17,768 nt of DNA. Origin: Suillus spraguei. Taxonomy: Eukaryota; Basidiomycota; Agaricomycetes; Boletales; Suillaceae. Within the stretch, counting starts at the first letter, position 1. Every line of letters starts with the position of its first letter. The position numbers and the translations under genes were made by a program. The stretch is taken from NCBI GenBank assembly GCA_016800925.1, contig JABCPU010001044.1, positions 1 through 17,768 of the forward strand, written 5' to 3'. Shown here piece by piece: positions 8,755-17,768 of this stretch. Below the pieces are notes generated by a model. That model had not been told where the DNA came from and did no database searches. It was given only the letters and a program-made list of their open reading frames with translations.

Positions 8755-9263
8755 CTATGACACAGTAAAGTCACCTGCAAGCATGACGGGAGGATGAAGG
8801 CGCGTCAGAGGCGTTGAGAACAGTGGCTGCGAGGCGTCAATGATGAAGTATTCAGAGAAGAACTGGATGGAAACCAGAGTTTCCGCATTGCAGCCATTTG
8901 GGTAAAGCCAAACCACGCGGTAGCCGTGACAGAACCATGTACCGGTTAAGAAGCACCGCAAACCCTAGTTCTTCATTCTAAACCATAACGGGATGATTTG
9001 TGGGTTCTTGTTTCTCTGGGATCGTCGCATTTGCGGTATCATCTTCACGGTGACCTGGAGAGATGGGAGGGTGATAGGCCCTTGGCCAACCATGACAGGT
9101 GACCCACGGAAAGATCGGGTATCAACTGAGTTGCCAGCTGTGATACCTCAAGCGACAAACGAAAATGGGAGGATTGTATCAGAGAATTACACATCCTTTC
9201 ACTGCCAAGATATGAAGGACCGCAAAACTGGAAATTAAACGTTATGGTGGGATAATAAAGCAA
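8755..9263. other. Further unassigned short ORFs
   Basis: Minus-strand frames at 8755-8961 and 9045-9263 and a plus-strand frame at 8993-9238 are open but lack a recognisable full domain. The plus frame contains GIIFTVTWRDGRVIGPW, faintly like a beta-strand pair of jacalin-type lectins. That is too short to name. Confidence 0.2.
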
Positions 9264-10657
9264 GCTGATACAGAATTGACGGACCTAAATAAAACAGAAA
9301 GTTTGATGGTCCACCCTGCCGGGGGTGTAATTGCGAAAGTTCGGTAGATAATCAATACAAGAATACGCTAAATGAATGTCGAGAGGAGAGGGCAAGCTTA
9401 GTTAGCGAAGCCGGAGACGCATACACAGGCCTGGGTAGGCCGTGTATTATTAGTAGTAAAGCAGGAACCGGATATGGAGAGAAAGCGGGATAGGACAATT
9501 ATTGAGACAGAAGTTCACAGGACATCCTCGTTGCTCCGTGGCGTGCAGCTGAGTTAGCATCCGGCTTTATTCAGACCGGGTTATATACTGTAATGGTTAA
9601 TTCGGCAAGAGTTGCTCGTCTACACTACGGTGTGGAAAGCATAAAAATCTGAGTGAAGGCAGATTGGACAAGTGTAGCATGGCTACCTCAAAAAATTATC
9701 CAGTGCCCACTGATCTTAGATAAGACCGGGGATGCAACGCTTCGATATATCTCCTGATTTCGCCGAAATCAGATACGTGACAGGAGAGATGGACTGTGTG
9801 GATGGATTGACGGTGAAGATTGATGTCATCATTTTTGGGTTAAAAACCAGATATATTTCGTTGCCAGCTGCACACCAGGCAAGACTCGCAAGAGACGTCA
9901 GATCGGGAAACAAGGGGTGAAAGAAGGGAGGCCGATGACGTGCCAAAATTCGGTACCGATAGTCACATCGGAGGTCTCATGGCTCTTTGTAATAGTGAAT
10001 ACATATGAACGTAAGCCAGCGTGTAAAACTGTGACTTACGGGTTTTTGGTTATCCCGCTTTGTGGGAGAAATCTGATTAACGACGCAAGGCCATACAAGT
10101 TTCGCTACAAAAGGCCACGACTCCAGTGCAGTAAATGACTTGTATGTCAATACAAGAATCAGGAACATCTGGTTTCTCGAGAATGTTCGAATTCAGTATC
10201 ACTATCATAAACCAACTGGAAGATGTGCCACCGAAGTTGTGATATCATACAACGAGCAGTGCAGGTAACGGAGGATTGGCAGTGCTATACCTATCGTCGA
10301 ACTGTCCGTTGTGGGCCTCTTGACGTGAGTAAGTCGGCGTGGTTTGCACAAAGTACTCTGTTCTATAGCACAAGAGAGGGTAACTCGGATGTAACTCGCG
10401 GGTGTGGGTTCGAAATGCGTGCGCGTGAGTAGGTTTTGTTTGGTCCAAGTTTGGTAGGCCCCCATCATGTGCACCTTATTATGAAAATAGCAATTGGCAT
10501 CGAATGAAACACATGTTCAGGAATTGTAGTCATCACTCGCATGGGGCACGGCGACCCAGAAATGCCTAGAAGAGCTCAATTGCGGGATACTTTTGTACGT
10601 TTGCTACCGTGTTTCTAGACTTCCGTGGCTCAGCGGTCCTGATTAGTCTCAGACTCA
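9264..10657. other. Long stretch without an assignable gene
   Basis: Only short frames are present (plus 9732-9920, 9917-10138, 10223-10432; minus 9716-9946, 9977-10168, 10205-10474), generally overlapping in antisense. No domain, tRNA or clear transposase was recognised. Confidence 0.4.
9421..9447. repeat. Hairpin with one bulge
   Basis: ATACACAGGCCT (9421-9432) pairs with AGGCCGTGTAT (9437-9447) across a 4-base loop with a single bulged A. Possible terminator-like or structured RNA; no gene context supports either. Confidence 0.55.
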
Positions 10658-10698
10658 GTTTAGACTATTCGTATGCCTATTATTTAAACTTTGAACCA
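10658..10698. repeat. Diverged relative of the 5428-5493 hairpin
   Basis: GTTTAGACTATT (10658-10669) and CTTTGAACCA (10689-10698) are both identical to blocks in the hairpin at 5449-5460 and 5477-5486, in the same order and at nearly the same spacing (31 versus 28 bases between block starts). The left arm is not preserved, so the hairpin itself is lost. Confidence 0.5.
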
Positions 10699-11042
10699 TA
10701 CGGCACCTGGTATTTCTTGCTCAAGAGACTAGTGTGATTGATGGGTGGGAATAGTACCACGGGCCCGACCAGGCCCGAGTCGCCCGACTATGTCGCTACT
10801 GTACGGAGCTACTAGTAAGCAATCTCGCACTACTAATGTTGATGAGTCGCTGATCGCATGCTTACCTATGGTCACTCTCAGTTCAAATATCAGCGCTTCA
10901 GCCGCCGCATTTGAATATGCTGCAAATTTTCACATGTCTTCCAGTTTATTTATATGATGACTCATATGGACGCCTTTAACTTCCATATGTTCCTTCAGGC
11001 GAATCCTGTTAGTACCGGGTGGTTATCGGCTACCTCGACCCA
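10699..11042. other. Upstream region of the aspartic protease
   Basis: A plus-strand frame at 10745-10957 (70 codons) has no recognisable domain. No other gene is seen; this is probably promoter and upstream regulatory sequence of the protease. Confidence 0.35.
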
Positions 11043-11079
11043 TATAAGCCTCCTTGGGTCATTCATGGTGCATCAGTGA
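11043..11079 (+). promoter_or_regulatory. TATA box and tiny upstream ORF of the protease gene
   Basis: TATAAG at 11043-11048 lies 59 bp before the protease ATG. A four-codon upstream ORF, ATG at 11065 to TGA at 11077-11079, sits between them. Whether it is in the mRNA depends on the transcription start, which would be expected about 30 bp or more after the TATA box and so could fall after it. Confidence 0.45.
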
Positions 11080-11101
11080 GGTCCCCGCTCTTTTGTTCAA
11101 T

Positions 11102-12599
11102 ATGCAGTCGTTCTCAGCCCTGCTTTGCGCAGTTCTCCTCGCCATCGATCCAACCTCTGTATTGGCTTCAAGTTTCTTTAGCATTCCCCTGACGAAGCTT
11201 GTGCCTCCCGGCTCATCCCTTGCGGGACTACCTGATGCTGATCGTACACGCGCCGCATTTCTCAAGAGCTTTGCTTCTGGCGGTCCTACGACCGTCCCTG
11301 CATCTAACCTCGCATATGTCCAGTACACAACCAGTGTTGGAGTTGGCAGCCCTCCGACGTACTACAATTTAGTTGTTGACACTGGTAGCTCCAATACTTT
11401 TGTCGGGTAAGACCTGGTTGGTTACTCCCTCAGGCTAGATCTTATTTAATCTCAAGAACTGGGAAGACATATGTCCAGACCTCGACCAGTATCTTCACTG
11501 GTGAGGATGTCAACGTCACTTACGGCAGTGGTTACTTTTCTGGCTTGGAGTGTAGGTCTTCAGGCTGCTTAGGAACGTTAACATCTGAAAATTCGACTTT
11601 TAGATCTCGACCAGGTAACGCTCGCTCCAGGTTTTGTCATCACGAACCAGTCTATCGGTGACGCTCTTTCCTATGCTGACTTCGAAGGCGTCGATGGCAT
11701 CGTCGGGGTTGGCCCCGTCATCCTGACTGAGGGCACGCTCTCACCAAGTACCAACGAACTGATTCCCACTGTTATGAACAACGCTCTCTCGCAGGGTCTG
11801 ATCACAGAGGAAATATTAGGTGTCTCTTTCGCACCTGCGACGAGTTACAATGACACTAGTAAGAGAGGTCGTGTGGTATAATTGAAGGTGATATAATTTT
11901 GCGCGCAGATGGAGCCCTCACTTATGGAGGCATCGATTCGTCTTTGGTGAGCTCAAAAAAGCATATCCTGAACAACGGTTTCGAATTTTATCTAGTACAC
12001 CGGCGAAATCACCTACACACCAGTCACCGCAACTTACCCTGCTGGTTACTATTGGGGCGTCAATGTCACCGATGCAACGTACGGCTCCACGACGACCGTT
12101 ATTCCGACATCAACTGCCGGAATCGTCGATACTGGCACCACCTGTAGGACTTTATTACCCACCCACATGTATACTTTCTCACACATTTCTAGTGGTCCTC
12201 CTCGCTGATAATTTCTTTGAGTCCTACTTGCGTGCCATCCCTGGTGCTAAGATTGACGAGAGCTCGGGCCTCATGACCGTCCCTGAAAGTTCCGTCTCAG
12301 AGATCCAACCATTGAACTTTACCATCGGCGGCACCGTCTTCAGTCTGGACGCTGCAGCACAACTCATTCCGATTGACCAGAACACTGCATGGGGCTTGTC
12401 ACCAAACAAGCAGTACGGCGTTGTCTCGTACTTAGGGACCAACAGCGGCGAAGGGCTGGACTTCATCATCGGGCAGAAGTTCATGGAGAAGTACTATGCT
12501 GTGAGTTTCGAATCACAAGGTGACTATGTAGCATGGGTATTAATTCAATTGCAGATTTTCGATACGGATAGCAACCGCGTTGGATTTGCTTATACGTGA
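11102..12599 (+). CDS. Secreted A1 aspartic protease (polyporopepsin-like), seven exons
   Basis: Exons 11102-11406, 11457-11551, 11604-11858, 11909-11946, 11996-12143, 12193-12500 and 12555-12599 join to 1194 nt, 397 residues. The six introns are 49-54 bp, GT...AG. The start at 11102 opens on a signal peptide (hydrophobic about 4-22, likely cut after A22), then a propeptide of about 45 residues. The pepsin fold begins near YVQYTTSVGVGSP. Catalytic motifs are D93-T-G-S and D276-T-G-T; the flap Tyr is Y124 in VTYGSG. The pepsin-type GxDGIxGxGP and GLDFIIGQ blocks are present, and the C-terminus NRVGFAYT is the usual last strand. The predicted mature chain has no Cys, as in polyporopepsins, and several N-glycosylation sequons (NVT, NQS, NDT, NFT). 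All catalytic parts are intact, so it should be an acid endopeptidase (family A1) acting outside the cell in protein degradation. No neighbour suggests a special role. Confidence 0.95.
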
Positions 12600-14445
12600 G
12601 TTTTTATTTTGTATCTAGTTTCCCTTACCGGCTGACAATTTTTTGTGAAAGTGAACATACATTTACTACGTACACTCCTTGATATGAGTGCCTTGTTAAA
12701 GGGACAGTAATACCGCATTCACACATACCTCACGTTTCTCTTACTACCACTGAATTACCCCATATACCGTTAAATTCATTGCGTCACTCCCTAGGCTTCA
12801 CTGCGACTTTTAGGATACACTCGTGTGGTGCTTATCAGTGCTATGACTGAGAGATATAGGAGTGTGTTCCCATACCCAGATGTCTTGAGGGAACGATTGC
12901 ACGCTTGATACCAGGAATTCCTAACCGGGATGTGCGAGCAAAAGTGTAAGTGACGCTTGAGGGCAAGTGAAGAAATGGTGATGCGGGAGGATGCAGGTCG
13001 GACTGCCGCAATGTGGGCGTTCGGCAGCCTCAGAGTTGCTTTAAACATGTCATGTCAAATGTATAATTATATGTTATATGCAGAGTTTCTCGCACACCAC
13101 ACAAGATTCTACTAGTAGCGTATTCCAATTTGAAAGCGGATCTTTACGGTCAATAAGATAATAGGCTATATATATAAATATACTCTAAATGCCTATGATG
13201 TTCTTCTTAAGCTCTAGAGCAATTGGGGCAGTCACATCACAAATTTCGTTTCATACAGATTATCTAGAGTGGTACACAATAAAGGTGTTGAGTTGCACGC
13301 AAGTCTCGGACACGTTCCGCGAAGTAATACCAACCCAGGTGTTACAGCGAACCGGTAAGTATATCGTACTGTAAAATATCTACTTATATATGTTTGCCAA
13401 CGGTAAAACTATGCTGCCGACGCCCAGTAATATCGCGCCATCATTTCCGAAGTTCCCGACAAGTGTTGAGCTCGTACCTCGAGCCCTGATAATTCAACAA
13501 AAGGTGGGACGGAATTAAGAATAAAACTCATGGTTGGAGCATATAGTCGGTAGACGCACAATGCTATCGGCACGACCGGCTTCTGCTACATTTCAAACTC
13601 CTCGAAAACGCCTCGAAACTCAACTTTGAACGTCCATTTAATAAATAATTAGAATAATTCAACCAGGGGACCAGCTCCTCGTGGTGTACGGTGAATTGAG
13701 GAGGAACGGCGCTCTTCTTTCATATAGTACCAACTGATAGATCTCTAAAAGTTCGTGGAATGATGAGTGCTGGTGGGAGGCGTGCATTTCATGGATGACC
13801 GTTACATCAATGAAGTGCACGGCTCCCTGATGCTGCTTCAATCGCGTATGTTTACTTATACTGTCAGGAATATTCTGTTCTAGTTCATTAACCCCAACCT
13901 TCAAGTTGAAACTAGACCAAGGAGCACCACCTTCCCAGTAACTGTGTTATAGATAGAGGCCTACTTTAGTAGTGTTACTCATCCAAATCTCTATTTCAAG
14001 TTTATGTCGGTGACGTATACGTTCTTTTGTTCATGAGTATGGAATGAAATTAATCCCATTACGATCGAGCACGGTGGGATTTGTGGAGTGATGATCAATG
14101 AGTGCACACGTGAGGGTCACACGGGTCACATTAATATTAATATTACTGTTGAAATTTAACCACTGTAGCGGGCACTGTGGGCACTGTGAGGGCACTGGCC
14201 TCATACGGACACATTCTCATAACACATGCATGATTGTTACTCCGTTCTTCATCCGTTCTTTCTTCTTGTCTTCATAGGTGAGGCAGTACTTGCACCCGTT
14301 CCTTGTCCGAAGTCGTGTTGATGCATTATTGATGATCAAGTATCAAGCGGAGAGAAAAGGCTTGCGCTACATCTGGCTCTGCTGTTGCCGCAAAAATTGG
14401 TGCGGGAACATTTTTGAGTTGATTTCTTCAAGTACCAGCTACAAC
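12600..14445. other. Intergenic stretch, no gene supported
   Basis: Short frames (minus 12791-13048, plus 13189-13374, minus 13659-13904) show no domain. Around 13155-13196 the sequence is very AT-rich and is bounded by ATAGGC and its inverse GCCTAT. The last 200 bases before about 14280 are likely the promoter of the next gene. Confidence 0.4.
14103..14198. repeat. Short direct repeats in a candidate promoter
   Basis: GGGCACTGT occurs at 14170-14178 and 14179-14187, with GGGCACTGG at 14190-14198. Just upstream are CACACGTGAGG (an E-box-like core), GGGTCACACGGGTCACA and an ATTAATATTAATATT run. These could be factor sites for the gene starting at 14549. Confidence 0.45.
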
Positions 14446-14506
14446 GTATGTTGTTCACATAATTTCCCCACCTTACACCATGAACATATGGTTTTGCGAT
14501 TTGCAG
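14446..14506 (+). other. Probable intron in the 5' part of the serine-rich gene
   Basis: GTATGT at 14446 and TTTGCAG ending at 14506 bound a 61-bp stretch with CTTAC and TGAAC as possible branch sites. It could lie in the 5' untranslated region or separate an upstream coding exon that I cannot define. Confidence 0.4.
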
Positions 14507-14548
14507 GATTGACACCGGAAATCTTGGTTCTCAAACGTTTCGAATTTG

Positions 14549-17500
14549 ATGGGTACAAAGACTACCAGCAGCCTCCCGTTCTCCATGTTACCCCGGCTTG
14601 GTTTTCCTCCGAGTCACAAAACGGGGTCTTCATCTCGTTCTCCCTATACTGAAAACCCTGAAGAAGACTGGTATATTCCTTACAATGGTCCATTAGAACC
14701 ACCCAAGAGCGTCTCAATGGCCGAGCAAAATACCAAAATATCCTCCCTTAGCCAGGATGGCGTGAATGCATATCTGCAGGACTCTCAATTACTGGAGCGC
14801 TACCGTGACCCGTCCATGAACAATGCTGAGTCAATAGGACTAGGTCCACCCGGACAATCAATTCAGTTCCCCAGAACCCGAGTCCGCTCTGACTTCACAA
14901 GGCGTACCATGAGCTCATCGAGTGCCATCGACCCGATACGGCCGCATCCTCGACGGCGACAGGCAAGTGCACCACGCTTGCAAATCTTCAGCACGGATGC
15001 TAGCGCTAGCGTTGGCGAATCCCCCATGCCCATGCAACGTATTGCAATGTCGTCCCCTCAGAAGAAAATGGGTCGGTTCTTCGGGTTCGGGTCTAGCAAA
15101 AAGCCAAAGAGACAATCAACCAGTACACCGTATCCCCTATTAGCCGGGCTAACATACAGGGAACATGGCTTCTCGATTCTGTCCAACATAATACACTCCA
15201 GGAAAACGTTAATTTTGCGAAACCTTCAGGTTCTAGTTCCAACACTGGTCATCACTTTGACTCACCTTATGTCACATTGCCACGGCAATCCCGTAGAAGC
15301 CACACCCTCCATTACCCGCCACGTATTGACGTAGATATATCTCCATCCAAGCAACGTTCCACCCGGTATGTTGGCTTACATGGAAAACCCGACCAGGACT
15401 CGTTTCCTTCATTCCGACCACAAACTATGACTCTCCAACTACCTTCATGGCTCACCCATATGAAAATACATCCTCCTCTCTTTCTATGTCTGCCCTTCGA
15501 CCCGGAACCTCTCAGCAATCTCATCAAGGACATCAACTCGATTTGGGTTCACAAAATAATGTCTCGCAAGATAATGATAATCTCACTCGGCGTAATCGGG
15601 CACTCACGTATGCGATCGACCCTCGTGATCGTGCTGCTGCATTGGTTAAGGATGCACATCCCTTGACGTCTCCACTGAAACCCTCTGTCTCCACCCCTAA
15701 TCTTTTTGCTACATCACGCGACAAGCAGCCTTCGCAGCAGAGCACAAAATCAACGCCGCCAGTAGCACGCGTCGAACGCTGGCTATCCCCCGAGACATGG
15801 TGCAACGCACTGTTCTTTCCACGTCCACGCCTTAAAGTCAAGCGTGCACACGAGCCACATGAAGGAAGCAGTGGACGTATCGTCAGTCCGCCAATTACGC
15901 CTATCGCTGAGGGTGCCACCTCTCGCCTCAGTCCCGCTCTATTTGGCGGGAGACCACAGGTGTCATTGATTAGAACTGATACACCGAGGAAACACCATAC
16001 TTTGTTGAAGTCTAGGTCGGCTATTGATGTTCTGTCTAGCTCCTCTATTTCTACCAGACCTCGTACTGCGCCCATGCAGCGGCGCCCAGGTCCAATTGAG
16101 GACATAAACCTCAAGGAGTCAGAATCTGTACAGGGCACATCGATCACGCAACAGGAATTCCGTCCGCCATCCCCATCGTTAACACAGTAAGCTACAATTT
16201 TCGTAGGTAGTCGGCCAATAATCAAGTACTCCTGCAGAGTTCTTGAAGAGGGCGAGATTCTAGAAGAACAACGACGGCAGTGGCAAAACCAGGCCTCACA
16301 CTCGTTCGGGAACAGCCGAACCCGCTCCCTCTCCCGCGCTCGTGTCAGATCATTGTCACAAAGTCATGGGCAGAAGTCGGAGGGTAGCACGACCCTAGAA
16401 TTCCTGGCTGCACGGACGCTCCTCGGAGGTCAGAGCATTGCTCCCACTGTTAATGTTGCGAGAACTTCGCACTCTCGATCTCATTCCCATTCACACACTC
16501 GTTCGAATTCTCGCGGGCGCTCTAGTTCATACTCATTCACACAATCACACTCACACTCCCTTGGTAAATCCAATTCGCAAAGGTCGCTCCCGGATCCTCA
16601 AACTCAAAGCACTCGGCATGCTCGCAATGACTCCTGGGGTAAAACTGCCCTGCTTAAAGCATGTGCGCCTTGCGGAGATCTTAACGATTTGCTGGGCACC
16701 CCTGTCGAGAACAAGAAACCAGCCTTGGAACCTATGCTGGAGGGTCATACATTTGAGTGACCCAACGAATTCTTCGCACAACGAAGCCGACGAGGGGCGT
16801 ATCATTGTCATAGGGGTTTCTCCTGCGCCGACTATACCAAGCGGGGAAGGAGTCGGTATCGCACTTTCGTCTCCCCCTCCTTCTGACGAACTTCCAAGCA
16901 TGTCCAGCCATCCGTATGCCACCGGTGCAATATATACGCCATATCTTAATCCATCTGATCATGGTGTACAACATGTCCTCGAAGTGTCTGATTATGCTGG
17001 CCCACATCTATCAGCCTACGACCCCCAACTCTCTTCGAATACTGCTACAAGCGACGTTAGCATGCGTCACAGGCTCCCTCCGCGAGCAATGCAGCCGGGT
17101 GTAATCTCACATCCTTACGCTGCTGCATTGAGTGAGCCGGTAAACTCGCATGTACGGCAGCCTAGTAACTCTGTCCTTCCTACGCTTCCGGTCCCGCCAA
17201 GTGTTGTGCAAGAAGACAGCGGTTTCACATCTGGTAACCATATATCCATCAGTAGTCCTAACTTCGAGAAGTATGGCGTTGGTGAGGTTCTTGTGTTCGC
17301 TGCGCCATCGCGAGACGAACACGACTCCGACTCCGAGGATCAATCTTTGGGAACCATCATCCCGTGTCAGCAGGATACTCTGAGTCGAATCATAGACAAA
17401 GGGAAGGTCAGAGACCGACACCTGAGTCCATGGTCTCCGATAATAGTCGATCCCAGATGCCCGCTTCTGACTCTGTGGCCGTTTCCACCCGTCCTGCGAG

Positions 17501-17768
17501 TCTGATATCCGTGACAACTGTTGAAGGCAGGGATCCCACCCACTCTCCTGGTGCCCTCCGTACCACGACCAACATCACCTCTGCACATCTTGTCATTTCA
17601 GCTTTGGATAATGATGATCTGGACGAATTTCAAGATTTGTTCTACAGGCCTCCTCAGAACAGACTATCCAGCGGAAAATGTAGCGTAAAATATCAGGATG
17701 CAAGCGAAACGAGCAGGGGTATACCGTCAGATATTCATAGCTCTTACTCTGGAAGCGCGCTCACCAAT
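14549..17768 (+). CDS. Large serine-rich protein of unknown function, partial at the right edge
   Basis: Starts at ATG 14549 (or 14585) with MGTKTTSSLPFSMLPRLGFP, then EEDWYIPYNGPLEPP, and is open off the window end. No catalytic domain is recognised. Composition is Ser/Pro/Arg/His-rich and probably mostly disordered, with islands that look conserved: KKMGRFFGFGSSKKPK (about 15062-15110), RNRALTYAIDPRDRAAALVK (about 15590-15650), VERWLSPETWCNALFFPRPR (about 15770-15830), LEEGEILEEQRRQW (about 16240-16280). One intron is clear: 16187-16237 (GTAAGC...CTGCAG, 51 bp), joining ...SPSLTQ to VLEEGE. The frame also changes at about 15090-15160, about 15366-15425 and about 16745-16757 with no good intron, and near 17282-17373, where a GTGAGG...CAG intron of 89 or 92 bp would fit. 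It is either a gene with several indels (assembly error or decay) or one with introns I cannot see. A nuclear or scaffold role would be a guess. Confidence 0.7.
16461..16586 (+). other. Ser/His/Arg low-complexity segment
   Basis: Within the large gene, the frame in use here gives a run of SHSRSHSHSHTRSNSRGRS type followed by SQSHSHSLGKSNSQRS. The underlying DNA is built on CACTC/CATTCACAC repeats and may be prone to length change. RS/SH-rich segments are typical of disordered, phosphorylated proteins; this does not identify function. Confidence 0.6.

Noticed and set aside
10403..10420. GGGTTCGAAAT, T-loop-like
   Set aside because: Flanks do not form a T stem and there is no matching A box.
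15366..15396. 31-bp GTATGT...CAG candidate intron
   Set aside because: Shorter than every other intron in the window, and removing it leads into a frame with a stop within about 12 codons.
15533..16225. 230-codon minus-strand ORF
   Set aside because: Antisense to the serine-rich gene; Cys/Arg-rich reading typical of a shadow frame, whereas the plus strand has an intron junction that restores a sensible protein.

Overview
The window looks like nuclear DNA of a filamentous basidiomycete, most likely an Agaricomycete. Two intact genes each carry six very short introns (49-69 bp, GT...AG). One encodes a polyporopepsin-type secreted aspartic protease. A decayed copy of a multi-copy protein family I associate with Agaricomycete genomes is also present. 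There is no operon structure, and I found no rRNA, convincing tRNA or CRISPR array. I could not run searches; family names come from motifs recognised by eye.

Layout: (1) 1 to about 5000 is AT-rich and gene-poor, with degenerate direct repeats and an LTR-promoter-like stretch (about 1317-1922), a minus-strand pseudogene of a DUF6729-like family (2680-3840) and one small orphan ORF with an acidic tail (4191-4652). (2) 5000-6590 holds a long near-perfect hairpin (5428-5493) and, just beyond it, a broken fragment of the proteasome lid subunit Rpn7/PSMD6 that still contains a spliceable intron (5783-6090). (3) 6591-7737 is an intact seven-exon HAD-superfamily phosphatase. (4) 7738-11101 has no gene I can assign; it holds competing short ORFs on both strands and a second, weaker relative of the hairpin (10658-10698). 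(5) 11102-12599 is an intact seven-exon secreted A1 aspartic protease. (6) 12600-14548 is non-coding as far as I can tell, with short repeats upstream of the next gene. (7) 14549 to the right edge is a long, low-complexity, serine-rich protein gene that runs off the window; its reading frame changes several times, only once at a clear intron.

The genes do not form an evident pathway. The phosphatase is intracellular metabolism or repair, the protease is extracellular nutrition, and the large gene is of unknown function. The most informative content is the evidence of DNA-level duplication, transposon decay and a possible short hairpin element family. I did not see a convincing new multi-gene system.
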